The notes: a model not told the origin generated them from the sequence alone. A DNA stretch of 64,000 bases from Morinoia aosen (GCA_030386875.1 CM059571.1:28700355-28764354), one strand, 5' to 3'. Numbered from the stretch's first letter, positions 21,519 to 33,682 are shown. Numbers and translations are program-made.

Positions 21519-22528
21519 GGGAAGAGTACCCCCAGAATGTCGAATTTTTTTGAGATATTGGGTTTTAGCTGCCATAGAAAGAGTAAGATGTCAGGTACAT
21601 CCTGTGAAAAAATGAAGTTCCTACGTTCTTTGGTTCGCCCGCTACGGGGGTTTGAAGTATGGGGGGGAGGGGAGGGGGGAAGTGATATTTTCTCATGTTA
21701 CATTTTTCCTTTGCACTTTCTTCACGGCTTTACGTTGCTATGTCATCTTCTATGTCTGTTTATTACTGTATAATGATTTCAAGGGTCCTAGCTGACCCAA
21801 CCAAAAATAAAGAATAAAATTGAGATTGTTTACGTTTATGTGTTTACCTCATTTTGGAGGATCGGAATGTGGGGTTTCAAAATATATCTCCTCCTACAGT
21901 TTTTGAGCTACAGTAATGATTTTGGTATCAAAAGAACCGAAATTTAGTGCTCGACAAGATTACGTCGGCTTTTTATTTATTTTCGGAATAGAAAATTAGC
22001 TACATTTGTTTTTTGTTGGGAAAGTGTGATAATGGGTTGAAATTTTTGTATAGTTCATTTTATTTAAAATTTGTTTTCGAAAATTCTGAAAAACCTACGT
22101 TACGTTGTAGAGAATAAAATTCTGCTTCTTTTGACACACATATTATCTCTGTATCTCAAAATCTGATTGAGACCAGGGATTTTTCCGAGACACCCCCCCC
22201 CCCCCCCCCCGTTTCTCCGTTTTCTTTGAATAACTCGTTTTCTTCATTTATTTTCGAAAATTCTCAAAAACCTAACGTTACGTTGTAGAGAATACAATTT
22301 TGCTTCTTTTGATTCACATATTATCTCTGTATCTCAAAACCTGATTGAGTCCGGGGATTTTTCCCAGACATCCCCCCGTTTCTCCGTTTTCTTTGAATAA
22401 CTCGTTTTCTATGGGGGAAATGGGAAAAACACTTGCGTCCAATCTTAATCCTTGTTCTATTTTAGATACGTAGGACATAGGACAATTTTACATAGTATAG
22501 GACATTTTAAAATGTGAGTATTCTCCCC
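21519..22528. mobile_element. TIR element, family 1 copy 1 (GGGAAGAGTACC termini)
   Basis: The left end, GGGAAGAGTACCCCC, is matched by a degenerate right end, GAGTATTCTCCCC followed by TTAA. The first 200 bases match copy 2 at 26369 (shared AGATGTCAGGTACATCCTGT and TTCGCCCGCTACGGGG). No transposase is present. It carries an internal direct duplication of about 165 bp (22078-22412). Confidence 0.6.
22078..22412. repeat. Internal direct duplication with an 18-C run
   Basis: Two adjacent copies of a unit of about 165 bp, sharing ACGTTACGTTGTAGAGAATA, ATCTCTGTATCTCAAAA and GTTTCTCCGTTTTCTTTGAA. The first copy has a run of 18 C at 22193-22210; the second has only six C at the same place. Confidence 0.75.
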
Positions 22529-23613
22529 TTAATTACATTAGGTTGAGGTAATAAAAAAGTGAGGTACATACTGGATCAAAGGTGACTGTATATACAAATG
22601 ATATATACACAAAAATTATGACTGCTTCGAGAATATCAGCGGGCTTGTTTTAAAATTTCTTAAGGTCATACTAAATCCAATGTGCATGAAGTATATTCAT
22701 TACTGACTTGAAGAAATATATGATTTCAATAATAAATTTGAATTAGAACTATAACATTTGAACTAAAAAAAATACCAATACAGTTTGTATAACAAACAAA
22801 ATAAAAATACTCTCAGAGTAGCTTCAGATTAAGTTCGAACTGAAAAATATTTTGCATTGGTCTCCCTTAACAGGGCAACTTAGCATTCAGGTTTATATAA
22901 TATTCTAGGTAAATATATGTATATAAGTCCATCACCATTATTTTTATATCACCATTATAACTGTTAATGTGTGGATACTTACATATTAGCCTAGCTTACT
23001 AGTAGCTAATACTACCTACATATACATGCATAATAGGGAGGTGAAAATGGTCAATCCAGTTTTGATTTGTGAAATGGTAATGAGCAGGATATAAAAACTT
23101 AGGAAATACCATAAAAATAAGGTGTGCAAAATATCAGCACAATCGAACAAAACCCAAGTAGACACAGATGTGAGATTGACATGGGGCCCATATGATATAA
23201 CTAAAAAATAATTATACCTTTTCACATTTGTTGCACAATGTATGATAGATGGTAGTATTACTGTAGATTTGTTCTTTTCATAGTGAAGAGGAATATAAAA
23301 GCATGATTTATTGATGGTTACAGGAAAATTTTAGCTGCAATCTACCTGCGTCTCTATACACATGTATCTTTAAGAGGTGGGAAGACTTGGAGTGAAAAAA
23401 ACTATATGGTTCTTTTCATTACATAAATTTAAGACAACATAAATCTCTAGAAATTAAATATTTTGACCTATTCTGGTCCCATTTACAAGATAGGCCAACT
23501 AATTCAGATAATTCCTCACAAAACTGATTAGTCATTAAAAGTAAGCAAGCACAGCATCGGAACAACATAATGCAAGCAGTATTCATTCACTCGATATGAT
23601 AAAATAAATAAAT
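22529..23613. other. No recognisable gene
   Basis: AT-rich sequence with short incidental frames only. Confidence 0.4.
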
Positions 23614-23617
23614 TTAA

Positions 23618-24750
23618 GGGGGCCCTCTCGAGGCTCCTTTTCTCTCCGATGGTCATTTTTCATGTTTTTGTTAGAAAAAGACCCTTAGGTGGTGGACTAT
23701 TCGGTCCTAAAATTTTTGTCACTACGTACAATAGATCCCCCCAGGGGGGGGGGGGTTAGGAGACAAAAATCTTAAATTTTCGACCCCATTTCGACCCCAC
23801 ATAAAAAGAAAACAAAAGAAGAAATGGAAAATTTGCGAATGTACTGTAGTTAGATATGTTCTAAGGATTCTAAAACTGTCTTTGTTTTTGTTGTAGCATA
23901 AAAACTCAATGAGTTCTATTCTTTTGAAATATCAATACCAGTGGACTAAAAACCAATATGGCAAATTTTTTCAAAAACTAAGGCATGAATCAAAAAAACT
24001 GTATAGAAGAAATTGTGTTTATTTTCAAAGGTTACATAGAATAGTCAAATTTCATAAGAATCAGACTGAAAACAAAAAATTTCATAATTTTATGAAATAA
24101 GTAAAAAAAATTTAATCATTTTTTGTTTTTGTAAATTACAATTCACAGTGTGAATATGGTGTTATGCATGGAGATTATCGAAATAAAAATGAAAACAGCA
24201 TTCAACTATATAAATTTTCCATTATATTACACTTCAACAAAAAATTTTGTTTTTGGCCAATACTGAAGTCACTTATTTTCAAAATTCAAACGAATAGAAG
24301 TCATTGAGTTTTTATGCTAGGAAGAAAACAAAGACAGTTTTAGAATCCTTGGAGCAATTCTAACAAACTCAAATTTCTCGGTTTCAAAATTTGTACGTTG
24401 TCTTTATTTTCTGCAATATTTAAAAACATAAAAATTCGGTATATTTTAGGTATTGATCAAATATCGCATATATGTATATATATATAAAATTCAAATAGAA
24501 AATTCAGGAATGTCAGTTTGTTTGCAATGTTACGACGATTTCAAAACTGTCTTTGTATTTGTTCTAACATAAAAATTCATTGACTCCTATTCTTTTGAAA
24601 ACGTCCCAAAAATGAACCAAAAAACGAGTTTTCAAAAAAATATATAAAATAAGGCCTAAATCAAAAAACTTCTTGAATAAAATATGTTTCTCTTGCAAAA
24701 ATACATATAGTGGCCAAATTTCAGACCAATCGGATCAAAATTCAAATTTG
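23618..24750. mobile_element. TTAA-associated repeat, family 2 copy A (right end lost)
   Basis: Begins after TTAA (23614-23617) with GGGGGCC and aligns for over 1 kb with copy B at 27993. The right terminus is missing where it meets a palindromic MITE. The frame at 23909-24100 also exists in copy B but has no known motif. Three blocks containing AAACTGTCTTTGTTTTTGTT occur, the middle one inverted. Confidence 0.6.
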
Positions 24751-24765
24751 ACGGGAGGTACATGT

Positions 24766-24879
24766 ATGCCCAGTCTAACATTTTTGCAGCCTGCATGCAT
24801 GTTTTTTTCCCGCCCGAGTAATTGAATTGCTTGGGCAGCGAAAATTATGCATGCCATGGCAAAAAAGTCAGACTGGGTA
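24766..24879. mobile_element. Palindromic MITE, family 3 copy 1
   Basis: 114 bp, TGCCCAGTCTAAC at the left and the complement ending GTCAGACTGGGTA at the right. Inner arms are GCAGCCTGCATGCATG and its near complement. A second copy lies at 55028. Confidence 0.65.
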
Positions 24880-25375
24880 ACCTCATAGAAAGGGCAAAAG
24901 TTTAGCTCCTCGTAGATCAGTATATGTTTTTTGACTCTCATTGGGATATCTTGGGTAGATTTCTGAATGTCAGTCCACCCGATTTTAAGAATTTTTTTTT
25001 TTTTACATTGAAAAGTGCTGTAAAGAACAATATTTTCATGCAAATATAATTTATTGAACGTGAGAAAATAAAGTTTTGTCACTTGCAAATGAGTATTACG
25101 AAAGGGTATCATGGGTGCCAAAGCCCACTCATTGTGGCTGACTTCCTTAATGAATAACGTGTGGTTCAAAATTTTACATGGTACCATACATGTCATTCAC
25201 TATCAGGCACTAACATTGATGCTTACCAAAATATCGAAAGGAAAGATTAGATTATAAGTTAGCTTAGGCAACCCAAGCCACACAGCAAAAACGTTCCAAA
25301 ACGAGGAATGTTGGCAATCTTGTGAGTCATTGAGTAGTGTTTCTACTAGCTTGGATGTACATCTTTCCTGGTAGA
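24880..25375. other. Unassigned sequence with a minus-strand frame
   Basis: A 153-codon minus-strand frame (24735-25196) reads through the palindromic MITE into this stretch. It has no known motif and is unlikely to be a gene. GCAAATGAGTATTA near 25085 recurs in the MITE that follows. Confidence 0.35.
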
Positions 25376-26085
25376 TGTGAAGGGTAGGACAATCATCGAT
25401 TTTCCAATTTTTAGTACCTAATCATAGTTAATTAGATCGAAATAAACATTTTTTTTCTATGCACTTTCGATGGCAAATGAGTATTTAACAAGTTATAGCG
25501 GTAAATCAGTTAGCGCAACTCCAGTGTTTGAAGCGGGAAGTAATTCATCGAGCACGGCGTCTGGCAACACTGCAATGGACGCTGCCATCGAACGCCCTAG
25601 AATCATCGAGCCCGTTCCCGGCATCTAAGACGAAAGTTAACATACTGCTATAATTCGTTATTTGTGGGTTATAATTTCTATTGTGTTATTAACTAAAAGA
25701 TCCCAGAAGTGGGTTCAGGCTCCGCGAGGCCGGTAAATAATAAATTACAAAGTACTTAAACGTACTTTAACAGATCAATCGCGCAAAAATAAAACCTACA
25801 GCTCTAACTCGTAAAATACTCATTTGCCGCAAAAAGTGTATGGAGGAAAAGAACTTTACTTCAACGTTACTACCATGATTCAGGCAATAAAAATTCGAAA
25901 ATCGATGAGTAGCTGTTTATTCGAGCGCATTCGTCATCATAGACGAAACTAAACCTACCACTTTAACTCGTGTAATACTCGTTTGCCCTCGAAAATGCAT
26001 AGATGAAAAATTGTTTATTTCGGTCTAATTAACAATTTTTAGGCAGCGAAAATTAGAAAATAGATGATTGTCCTACGCTTCACAC
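25376..26085. mobile_element. Long-TIR MITE with duplicated right end
   Basis: The left arm, from TGTGAAGGGTAGGACAATCA, is the reverse complement of the right arm, ending TGATTGTCCTACGCTTCACA. Pairing extends over roughly 110 bp with mismatches. A second, diverged right-end segment (about 25786-25920) lies just inside, so the right arm is tandemly duplicated. No coding capacity. Confidence 0.65.
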
Positions 26086-26368
26086 ATACCTCTTTTCTTC
26101 ACACTTTTGTGAATGGCATAACAATTCTTTTTCATTTGTGTAGTATTTGCACAACATTTTAACGAATAAACCGTTAATCAGCTGGTCTGGACAATAAAAA
26201 AGACAAATCGAATTACTTTTAAAATATACAGAATAATAGTTAAAAAAACATTAATATCACTTATCATCAACAATTAAGAATACATATGTACAATACGTAA
26301 GGCTATTATATAGAAAAATTTGTATGAATTCAAAAAACTTGTATCAAATAATGAAATTAGAAAATTAA

Positions 26369-27191
26369 GGGAAGAGTACCTCCAGATTGTGAAATTTTCT
26401 CGAGATGTATGATTTTAGCTGCAATAGGAAGGGCGAGATGTCAGGTACATCCTGTGAAAAAATGAGGTTCGAACGTTCACTCGTTCGCCCGCTACGGGGT
26501 TTGAAGTATGGTTGTGAGGGGAGGGGGAAGGGGTATTTTATCTTGTTACACCTCCCTCTTGGCACTTTCTTCACGGCGCGACATTGCTATGTCATCTTCT
26601 ATGTCTCTTCATTACTCTATAATGACTTCAAATCTCTAACCTGACAGAAAAAAATTAAAAAAAATATTATTAAGATTGTTTATGTTTCTTTGTTTACCTA
26701 TTTTTGGAGGATCGGAATGTGGGGCTCCAAAATGGATCTTCTCCTACAGTTTTGAGCTGCAGTGACGATTTTGGTATAATTTGGATGCGGAAAGACGTGG
26801 CATTCCAAAAACTAAATGGCAATTCGAAATTCATTTTCGATCGAAAGATGTGACGTCATAAGGTCCGAAATTGCCCTGCATTGGAATTTTTAATTTTTTC
26901 AACTTCAAACTAAAGTTGGGAGAATGTCATGTTATAGTTTTTAACATCTACAAGTATTTACGCAGCTAATGGCACTAAAATCATCACTTTTATTCAAAAA
27001 CTGTCGAAGGAGATCTATTTTGAAAAACCACCCCAAAATCTCGTTTATATGAATATCTCGTTTTTCTTTGGTGAAAATCGTATTTTTTCATGTATTATAA
27101 ATGATTCCAAATTGCATTTCCTATCTGTATACCAAATTTATTACTTTAGGTTCAATAATAAAGAAAATTTTTTAAAGGGGTACTCTTCCCC
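26369..27191. mobile_element. TIR element, family 1 copy 2
   Basis: 823 bp, GGGAAGAGTACCTCC at the left and GGGGTACTCTTCCCC at the right. The left flank is TTAA and the right is TAAA, so the target could be TTAA with one mutation. It shares its left 200 bp with the copy at 21519. No transposase. Confidence 0.65.
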
Positions 27192-27988
27192 TAAAGAAAT
27201 AATATTGAAGTTTTCTCAAATAATGTAACAGTAAGAACTCACATATGTGCGTTGAGATCACATTGCATCACTCAAAAAGCTATCACATTTGTAGTTATTT
27301 ACACACTTTGTAAAGTTGTAAAACTCTCAATAAAAATACTTTAAATGAGAAGCCTTCCGAACAAATACAACATATGTTTTTGTCACCCTTGTAAAACTTT
27401 TGTCATGTTGAAAACAAAGTGTTTCAAAAATATTTTCCATGTTTTGATAAACGATATTTGTAACTTCATTTACAACATCAATAATTGGAAAAATAAATTC
27501 TTCAACGCTTCCCACACTTTCAATTGTACCAATCGTATGAGGTCGCCATTGTCATCGATGCGTTCAGAACAAGGTTTGTCACGCTTTTTATTCATGCCCT
27601 TCACTGCACAGTAACTAGAATATGACGAATGCTGATTATAAATTTCTATGGATCATTAATTCATGAACAACTGAATTACAATGAGTTGTACCACAAATTA
27701 TGTCTACTCTATATGTGATGGGAGTATGAAAGCCGTTTATCTACTCGGAGTTCGATCATATATGAAGCGCAGGGAATGTTTTCTTTCCTTTCCAAATAAA
27801 GCAAAAAAAATGATAACACGTTTGCTTCAGTTACTTGAATGAATTTAACTCCACGTAAACTGCACTCTTGCTGTTGATAGAAAAGCAATGAATGTCCTAA
27901 CCATGAAGGGCACAGCATCTATCCTACGTCACGCAGTCACTAAATTAAAACTGGCGCGAATCACTCCTAAGTCATGCTGCGGTCGAGC
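27192..27988. other. No recognisable gene
   Basis: Frames on both strands at 27327-27614 overlap one another and show no motif. Confidence 0.4.
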
Positions 27989-27992
27989 TTAA

Positions 27993-29190
27993 AGGAGGTC
28001 CTCCGAGGCCCGTTTTCTCTCCGATAGCTAGATATCACTATATATATATATAGATAGTTGTTGTCATGTTTTTGTTGGAAAAGAACCCTTAGGTGGTGGA
28101 CTATTCGGTCTTAAAATTTTATGGCGCTACGGACAACACCCTTGGTGTTGTCCGAGGAGGACAACACCAAGAGGACAAAAACGGTGTCCTACGGACAAGA
28201 GGACAAAAATCCTAAATTTTCGAGCCCATTTCGACCCCATATAAAAGGAAAACAGAAATAAATGGAAAATTGGCGAATGAACTTTCGTTAGATATGTTTC
28301 AAGAATTCTAAAACTGTCGTATGTTTTTGTTCTAGCATAAAAACTCAATGGGTTCTATTCTTCTGAAATATCAATACCAGTGGACTATAAACCAATATGG
28401 CAAAATTTTTCAAAAACTAAGGCTTGAATCAGAAAAAATGTATGAAGGAAATTGTGTTTTTTTTCAAAAGTTACATATAATAGTCAAATTTCATAAGAAT
28501 CAGACTGAAATCAAAAAACTTCAGAATTTTTATGAAATAAGTAGAAAATTTTCATTTTTTTTTTGTAAATTACAATTCACAGTGTGAATATGATGATATG
28601 CATAGAGATTATCGAAATAAAAATGAAAACATCATTCAATTACATAAATTTTCCATTATATTACACTTCAACAAAAAATTTTGTTTCTGGCCTATACCGT
28701 AAAGTCACTTATTTTCAAAATTCAAAAGAATAGAAGTCATTGAGTTTTTCTGCTAGGAAGAAAACAAAGGCAGTTTTGGAATCCTTGGAACATTTCTAAC
28801 AGTTATGTTCCCACTTTTTCCATTTTTCCATTTAAAATTTTTTTAATAGTGCAAATCCAAAAATTTCGGTTTATTTGTATATATAGGTAAAATATCGCAT
28901 ATAAAAAAATTAACAAAAAATTAAAAAATCCCTGAATATATCTTTGTTAGAAATGTTCCAAGGATCCCAAAACTTTCTTTGAATCTGTTCTAGCTTAAAA
29001 ACGTAATGACTTCTATTCTTTTGAAATAGGTATAAAATTGACCCAAAAAACTGATGTATCAAATTTTTCGGAAAAACTAATGCCTAAATCAAAATATTTC
29101 ACGAGTTCAAATATGTTTGTCTTGCAAAACTACATATGCTGACCTAATTTCAGACCAGTTGGATCAGAATGTTTTTTTTCTGGAGCCCCC
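27993..29190. mobile_element. TTAA-flanked repeat, family 2 copy B
   Basis: About 1.2 kb between exact TTAA at 27989-27992 and 29191-29194. The right end GGAGCCCCC is complementary to the GGGGGC(T)CC-type left end seen best in copy A. TTAA targets are typical of piggyBac-type elements; no transposase is present, so this would be a non-autonomous member. The internal block containing AAAACTGTC...TGTTCTAGC appears three times (28303, 28722 inverted, 28966). Confidence 0.6.
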
Positions 29191-29194
29191 TTAA

Positions 29195-29689
29195 CATATC
29201 GCATACAAGACGTCCGACTTCAGGGCTACATAAGCAATAAACCGATTAGTCGTTAAAATTACCCCTCTAAACCACATATATTTGTGTTTTTGACATTTTT
29301 AAATAGCTTTTTTCAAACAACTGAATTAGTTTCGGTAAATGAAACTATACTTTGTGATTTTTTTTTCACTCGGATGATGTCGATACTCGATTATGTAATC
29401 AGACTTAACAACCAGATACGCTACGTTCATCGCGTGGCCGTTCACCGAATAGGCAGCCGATCATTACTCGTTTCAAACGGGATTATAGAGCATGAAATAT
29501 CTGAAAAATGCTTTTACCCTTTTCGATACGAGTTGTTTTGTGTCAAGTATGCGTAATAATTATTGTTCAATATATAGACATTTATTGCTATAGTAACATA
29601 TGACAAACGATTTTAGCATATTTTTTGAAAAAACTAGACCTTCGAAACTCATTGGACGACTGAAAAAACAAGAACTGTGAACCTGCGAT
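29195..29689. other. No recognisable gene
   Basis: Spacer with a 90-codon frame (29284-29556) lacking motifs. Confidence 0.4.
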
Positions 29690-30261
29690 TACAGTCCACC
29701 TTTTCTCGTTTTATAACCACGTTCCTTCAAAATGTACCGACGAACTGCAAGTTTAACAACGACGAAACATTGAGTATAACAGGGAATAGAAATATGGAAA
29801 CAGTGTCGCAAAAAATAGCAACAACGACAAATTATAGCGACACTCAGAAAAATGAATGACAGGGAAACTATACACTAAAACAAGGAAACAATATGTTGTG
29901 ACAGAGTAGGTTTATTGTAACAACGTTCAAAAAGGATAACAATTATACAAAAAATAGTAACGTGCGTTAATATTATTGTAACAAATTGACTATTTCTGAC
30001 ACAGTGATTTATAAGCAAAATAAACAGTTAAGTAACCATACAGGGCAGTACATAATGTAGATTGAATCTATGCATACAAAATTATTGATAATTAGAATTA
30101 TTAAGAATGAACATCATATGTATCACACGTGAACCGGCCACGTCAGAGTTGTTCTGGAAAATTCCGTTACTTCCCGGTCAGCGGATATTGCATCTTCCAC
30201 TGACCGGGAAGTAATGGAATGTAGTCCTACATGTATTATTGTCGGGTGGCATTCAGACTCC

Positions 30262-30960
30262 CGAAAGGCGAAATCCCGAATGTCGAAATCCCGTATATCT
30301 AAATTCTAAAAATCAAAATCCCGAATGTTGTAATCAGGGTTGCCAACTGGCATGTACACCTTTTCTCGTTTTATAACCACACGTCAGAACAATATAGCAA
30401 CAGTTTGCACAATAATACAACAGCGAATAAAAACTAATAACAGCGGCTCAAATATAACAACATCGAGTATAAATCTAGTGAAAATGCTGCAAAATTGATA
30501 ACAGATGCAAAATGTAGTGACAGTGACAAATAAATGTAACGTTGCTTCAAATTGTATGACACTCTCAGAATGTTGCAACAGACGATCATTTTCTTTAACA
30601 AATAGTCAAATCTTGTAACAATGCTTCAAATAGCCAGTATCACAGGTTCTAAATAATGTAACAGATGAAAAAAATAGTAACGATGAGTCATAAGATGTAA
30701 CAACATCTTTTAAACCCTATTGACGAGAGAAATCTTTTTTTTACACCTACATATTAAAAAAATTAAAAATAATGGGTTCACCTTTAAATCCCGAATGTCA
30801 AAATCCCAGAAATCAAAATCTCGAATATCTAATTCCCGACCATATTCGGCAATGAAATACATACTGTACATGCCAGTTGGCAACCCTGATTACAACATTC
30901 GGGATTTTGATTTTTGGGATTTGGATGTTCGGGATTTCGATATTCGATATTTTCACTTTT
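30262..30960. repeat. 15-bp AAATCCCGAATNTCN tandem clusters
   Basis: Short arrays of a 15-base unit occur at about 30262-30330 and 30782-30845, and on the other strand at about 30897-30960 and 31563-31630. The apparent peptides rich in N, P and E on the minus strand come only from this repeat. Confidence 0.65.
30335..30888. mobile_element. hAT-like TIR segment at the loop of the array
   Basis: Bounded by perfect 24-bp inverted ends beginning CAGGGTTGCCAACTGGCATG. CAG-type starts suit hAT elements. However, the adjoining eight bases are inverted (GTTGTAAT and ATTACAAC), not direct, because the surrounding arms are palindromic too. No transposase. Confidence 0.5.
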
Positions 30961-32055
30961 GGGAGCATCAATGCCACCCGACAATAATACATATGGGACT
31001 ACATACAGTATGTACATTCCATTACTTTCCGGTCAATGGATGATGCAATATCTGACCGGGAAGTATGTACTGGAATTTTCCAGAACAACTCTGACGTGGC
31101 CGGTTCACGTGTGATACATATGATGTTCATTCTTTATTGTAATTATCGATAATTTTGTATGCATAGTTTGAATATGCATCGTGTACTACGCTATATGCTA
31201 CTTTAGTGTTTATTTTACTTATAAAAAACTCTGTCAGAAATTGTTAATTTGTTACAATAATATACACGCACGTTACTATTTTTTGTGTAATTATTGTTAT
31301 CCTTTTTGAACGTTGTTTCAATAAACCGACTCTGTCACTACACATTGTTTTTTTGTTCTGATATATAGTTTCACTGTCATTCATTTTGCCTGGTGTCGCT
31401 ATAATTTGTAGTTGTTGCTATTTTTCGCGACACTGTCTCTATATTTCTATTCCCTGTTATATTCAATGGTTCGTCGTCGTTAAATTTGCAGTTCGTCGGT
31501 ACATTTTGAAAGAATGTGGTTATAAAACGAGAAAAGGTGTACAGTATGTATTTCACTGTCAAATAGGGTCGGGAATTAGATATTTGAAATTTCTATTACT
31601 GGAATTTTGACATTCGGGATTTCAAGGTGAACCCATTATTTTCAATTTTTTTAATATGGAAGTGTAGAAAAATTATTTCTCTCGTCAATAGGAGTTAAAA
31701 CGATGTTGCTACATCTTATGACTTTTCGTTACTATTTTTTGCTTCTGTTACATTATTTTGAACCTGTGATACTGCCCATATAATGTATTCTTACAAGATT
31801 TGATTATTTGTTACAGAAAATGAACGTCTGTTGTAACATTCTGAGAGTGTTATACAATTTGAAGCAACGTTTTATTTATTTGTTTCTGTCACTGCATTTT
31901 GCATCTGTTATGAATTTTACAGCATCGTGACTGTATTTAAACTGGATGTTGCTATATTTTGAGCAGCTGTAATAAGTTTTTATTGCTGTTATATGATTGT
32001 GCAAACTGTTGCTGTATTGTTTTGGCGTGTGGTTATAAAACGAGAAAAGATGTAA

Positions 32056-32747
32056 TTCTGAATATTATTGTAATACATATTATTGTAACGTATTCAAATT
32101 TCTCGATATCTGTCAAATATATCTGCACTCATTAATGACTGAAATAACTATTCATTAACTTAATTGGTACATTTCACACAAATTACTCCGTATTATTGGC
32201 GTACGATAGCAACCCAATGTTTGGGCACTAATGATTTATATTTCAACAAGTTTTATTAAATTGCGAGATTTTTATTTATTATGAGATAGTTTCCACTTAT
32301 ATGATAAATAAATATATCTTTTTTTCGATACTGGCTTATATTATCCTATTAATGTAATCCAAGATTCCAATATCGGGTCAATAAATGATTATCAATCCAA
32401 TATTGGCTCATAATTTCTTGCTACCTGGGAAGTTTCACGTTAATTTAGTTCACTGTTTCTGTTTTCTAGTTTCATTGAGATGTCTGGTTAAAGCGCATTT
32501 CATTAGGATTATTGATCTTGTTATTCACTGGAAATAATGTACAAACATAATCATTCGTTGATCATGTCACAGTAACATTAATTTTAAACTATGAAAATGA
32601 AGCTCAATAAATGTATACTTGAAAGGGTAACTGCATATTATCATTGCTCCTTGTATGTTCCAGATGTTAGATATTAAACTTCGTTTGCTAAGAATATAAA
32701 TATTTTTTTTCACATTTCGTTTACCCCCATGATGCATAAAATGAACA
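32056..32747. other. No recognisable gene
   Basis: AT-rich. Near 32360-32420 it shares CCAATATTGG-type words with the tandem repeat at 20.5 kb. Confidence 0.35.
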
Positions 32748-32936
32748 GTGTGTGCACCAAATAAGTTAATTCACCAGCATTCAGATGCATACTTGCTGTT
32801 TGCGTTCATACCAGCGACTCATGATGAAAGGTTGCCTTTTTGTCTATTGTGCTGCCAATTTTTGAGTAATAAATCTATGAAGAGAGGTCGTCTCGAAAAT
32901 CATTTGAAGGCAAAACACAGTATTCATGGAAATTAA
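32748..32936 (+). pseudogene. BED-like zinc-finger fragment of a hAT/ZBED-type protein
   Basis: A 62-codon frame with DAYLLFAFIPATHDERLPFC followed by CLLCCQFLSNKSMKRGRLEN and HLKAKH. This is the N-terminal C2H2 (BED-like) finger of ZBED5-type, hAT-transposase-derived proteins: a Cys pair, LSN.SMK..RL..HL..KH with the His pair. In the family it binds transposon-end DNA. No transposase core follows within 2 kb, so it is a relic of a hAT element rather than a gene. Confidence 0.6.
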
Positions 32937-32939
32937 AAA

Positions 32940-33673
32940 CTAAACTATTTAAAACCCTTTAAAAGAAATTTAATAAAAGATCAACAGTATCCCCAAATTC
33001 TCTTCTATCTGGAGAGTGAGTCGCAGGTACAGAAAGATTGTCGTAACATTCCTCTAAACACATCTATTGGTAGCTGATAATGGTCAAGGTATGAGGCCTT
33101 TCTCTGACGTTTACAAAAAGCGACACTCATTATCTCATGATTTTTAAAAGTTTCAATTATTGAATAAAAAATTAACATCATACGTATATTGTTTTTGTTA
33201 TTTGAGTTCAATAGAAATTGCCTGAAATTACACTTTCAGATCCATACAAATAGAAAAAAATCTTACTCGTCATTTGGGCGACACCTTCCAAATTTATTTT
33301 TCGAATAGTAAAAATCACATCAAATTTGTCCAAAATAAAAAATATTTCACTCCAGTGTATCGACTGCTGTGCACCACAACGAAAGAGCAAAGTCAGAAGC
33401 TCTCCAGAAGGTCGTAGCTAGCGGGATATTAATGGTCCGTACTTTCCCTCAGGCAAAATCTGGACACAACGAAGACACACTACAGGAGGATTCCGTGGCG
33501 CGTAATTTAAGTTCGGGAATACATTCAAATTCAGGAAACAGCTTACGTATCAAAACATGCACAGTAAATGTTATTTTCATATATTATGCTATGGATGTGT
33601 ATGAAATGGATTGACAACCAGAATAAATGATTTCGGTAAGGCCCTACTTGGGTATAACCTAAGCGCATAATAT
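32940..33673. other. No recognisable gene
   Basis: Frames at 33005-33390 (minus) and 33369-33614 (plus) have no motif. Confidence 0.4.
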
Positions 33674-33682
33674 ATACACTCC

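Larger units (their letters stand above)
29690..32055. repeat. Alternating inverted array A-B-A'-B'
   Basis: Segment A (29690-30361) is the reverse complement of A' (30866-31540). Segment B (30361-30866) is the reverse complement of B' (31540-32055). The word TTTTCTCGTTTTATAACCAC, or its complement, occurs four times, at the outer edge of A, B, A' and B' (about 29702, 30361, 31519, 32033). Two overlapping palindromes therefore exist, one centred in B and one in A'. All small frames here are products of the repeats. Confidence 0.8.

Noticed and set aside
23909-24100. Frame conserved between family 2 copies (ILLKYQYQWT...)
   Set aside because: Conserved only because the repeat is; no start context, no known domain and frame-breaking differences at the 3' side in the other copy.
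24735-25196. 153-codon minus-strand frame
   Set aside because: It reads through a palindromic MITE, so its protein is composite noise.
30829-31017. Minus-strand frame with repeated N-P-E/N-P-K peptides
   Set aside because: It is created by the 15-bp AAATCCCGAAT repeat and lies within a palindrome; no gene.
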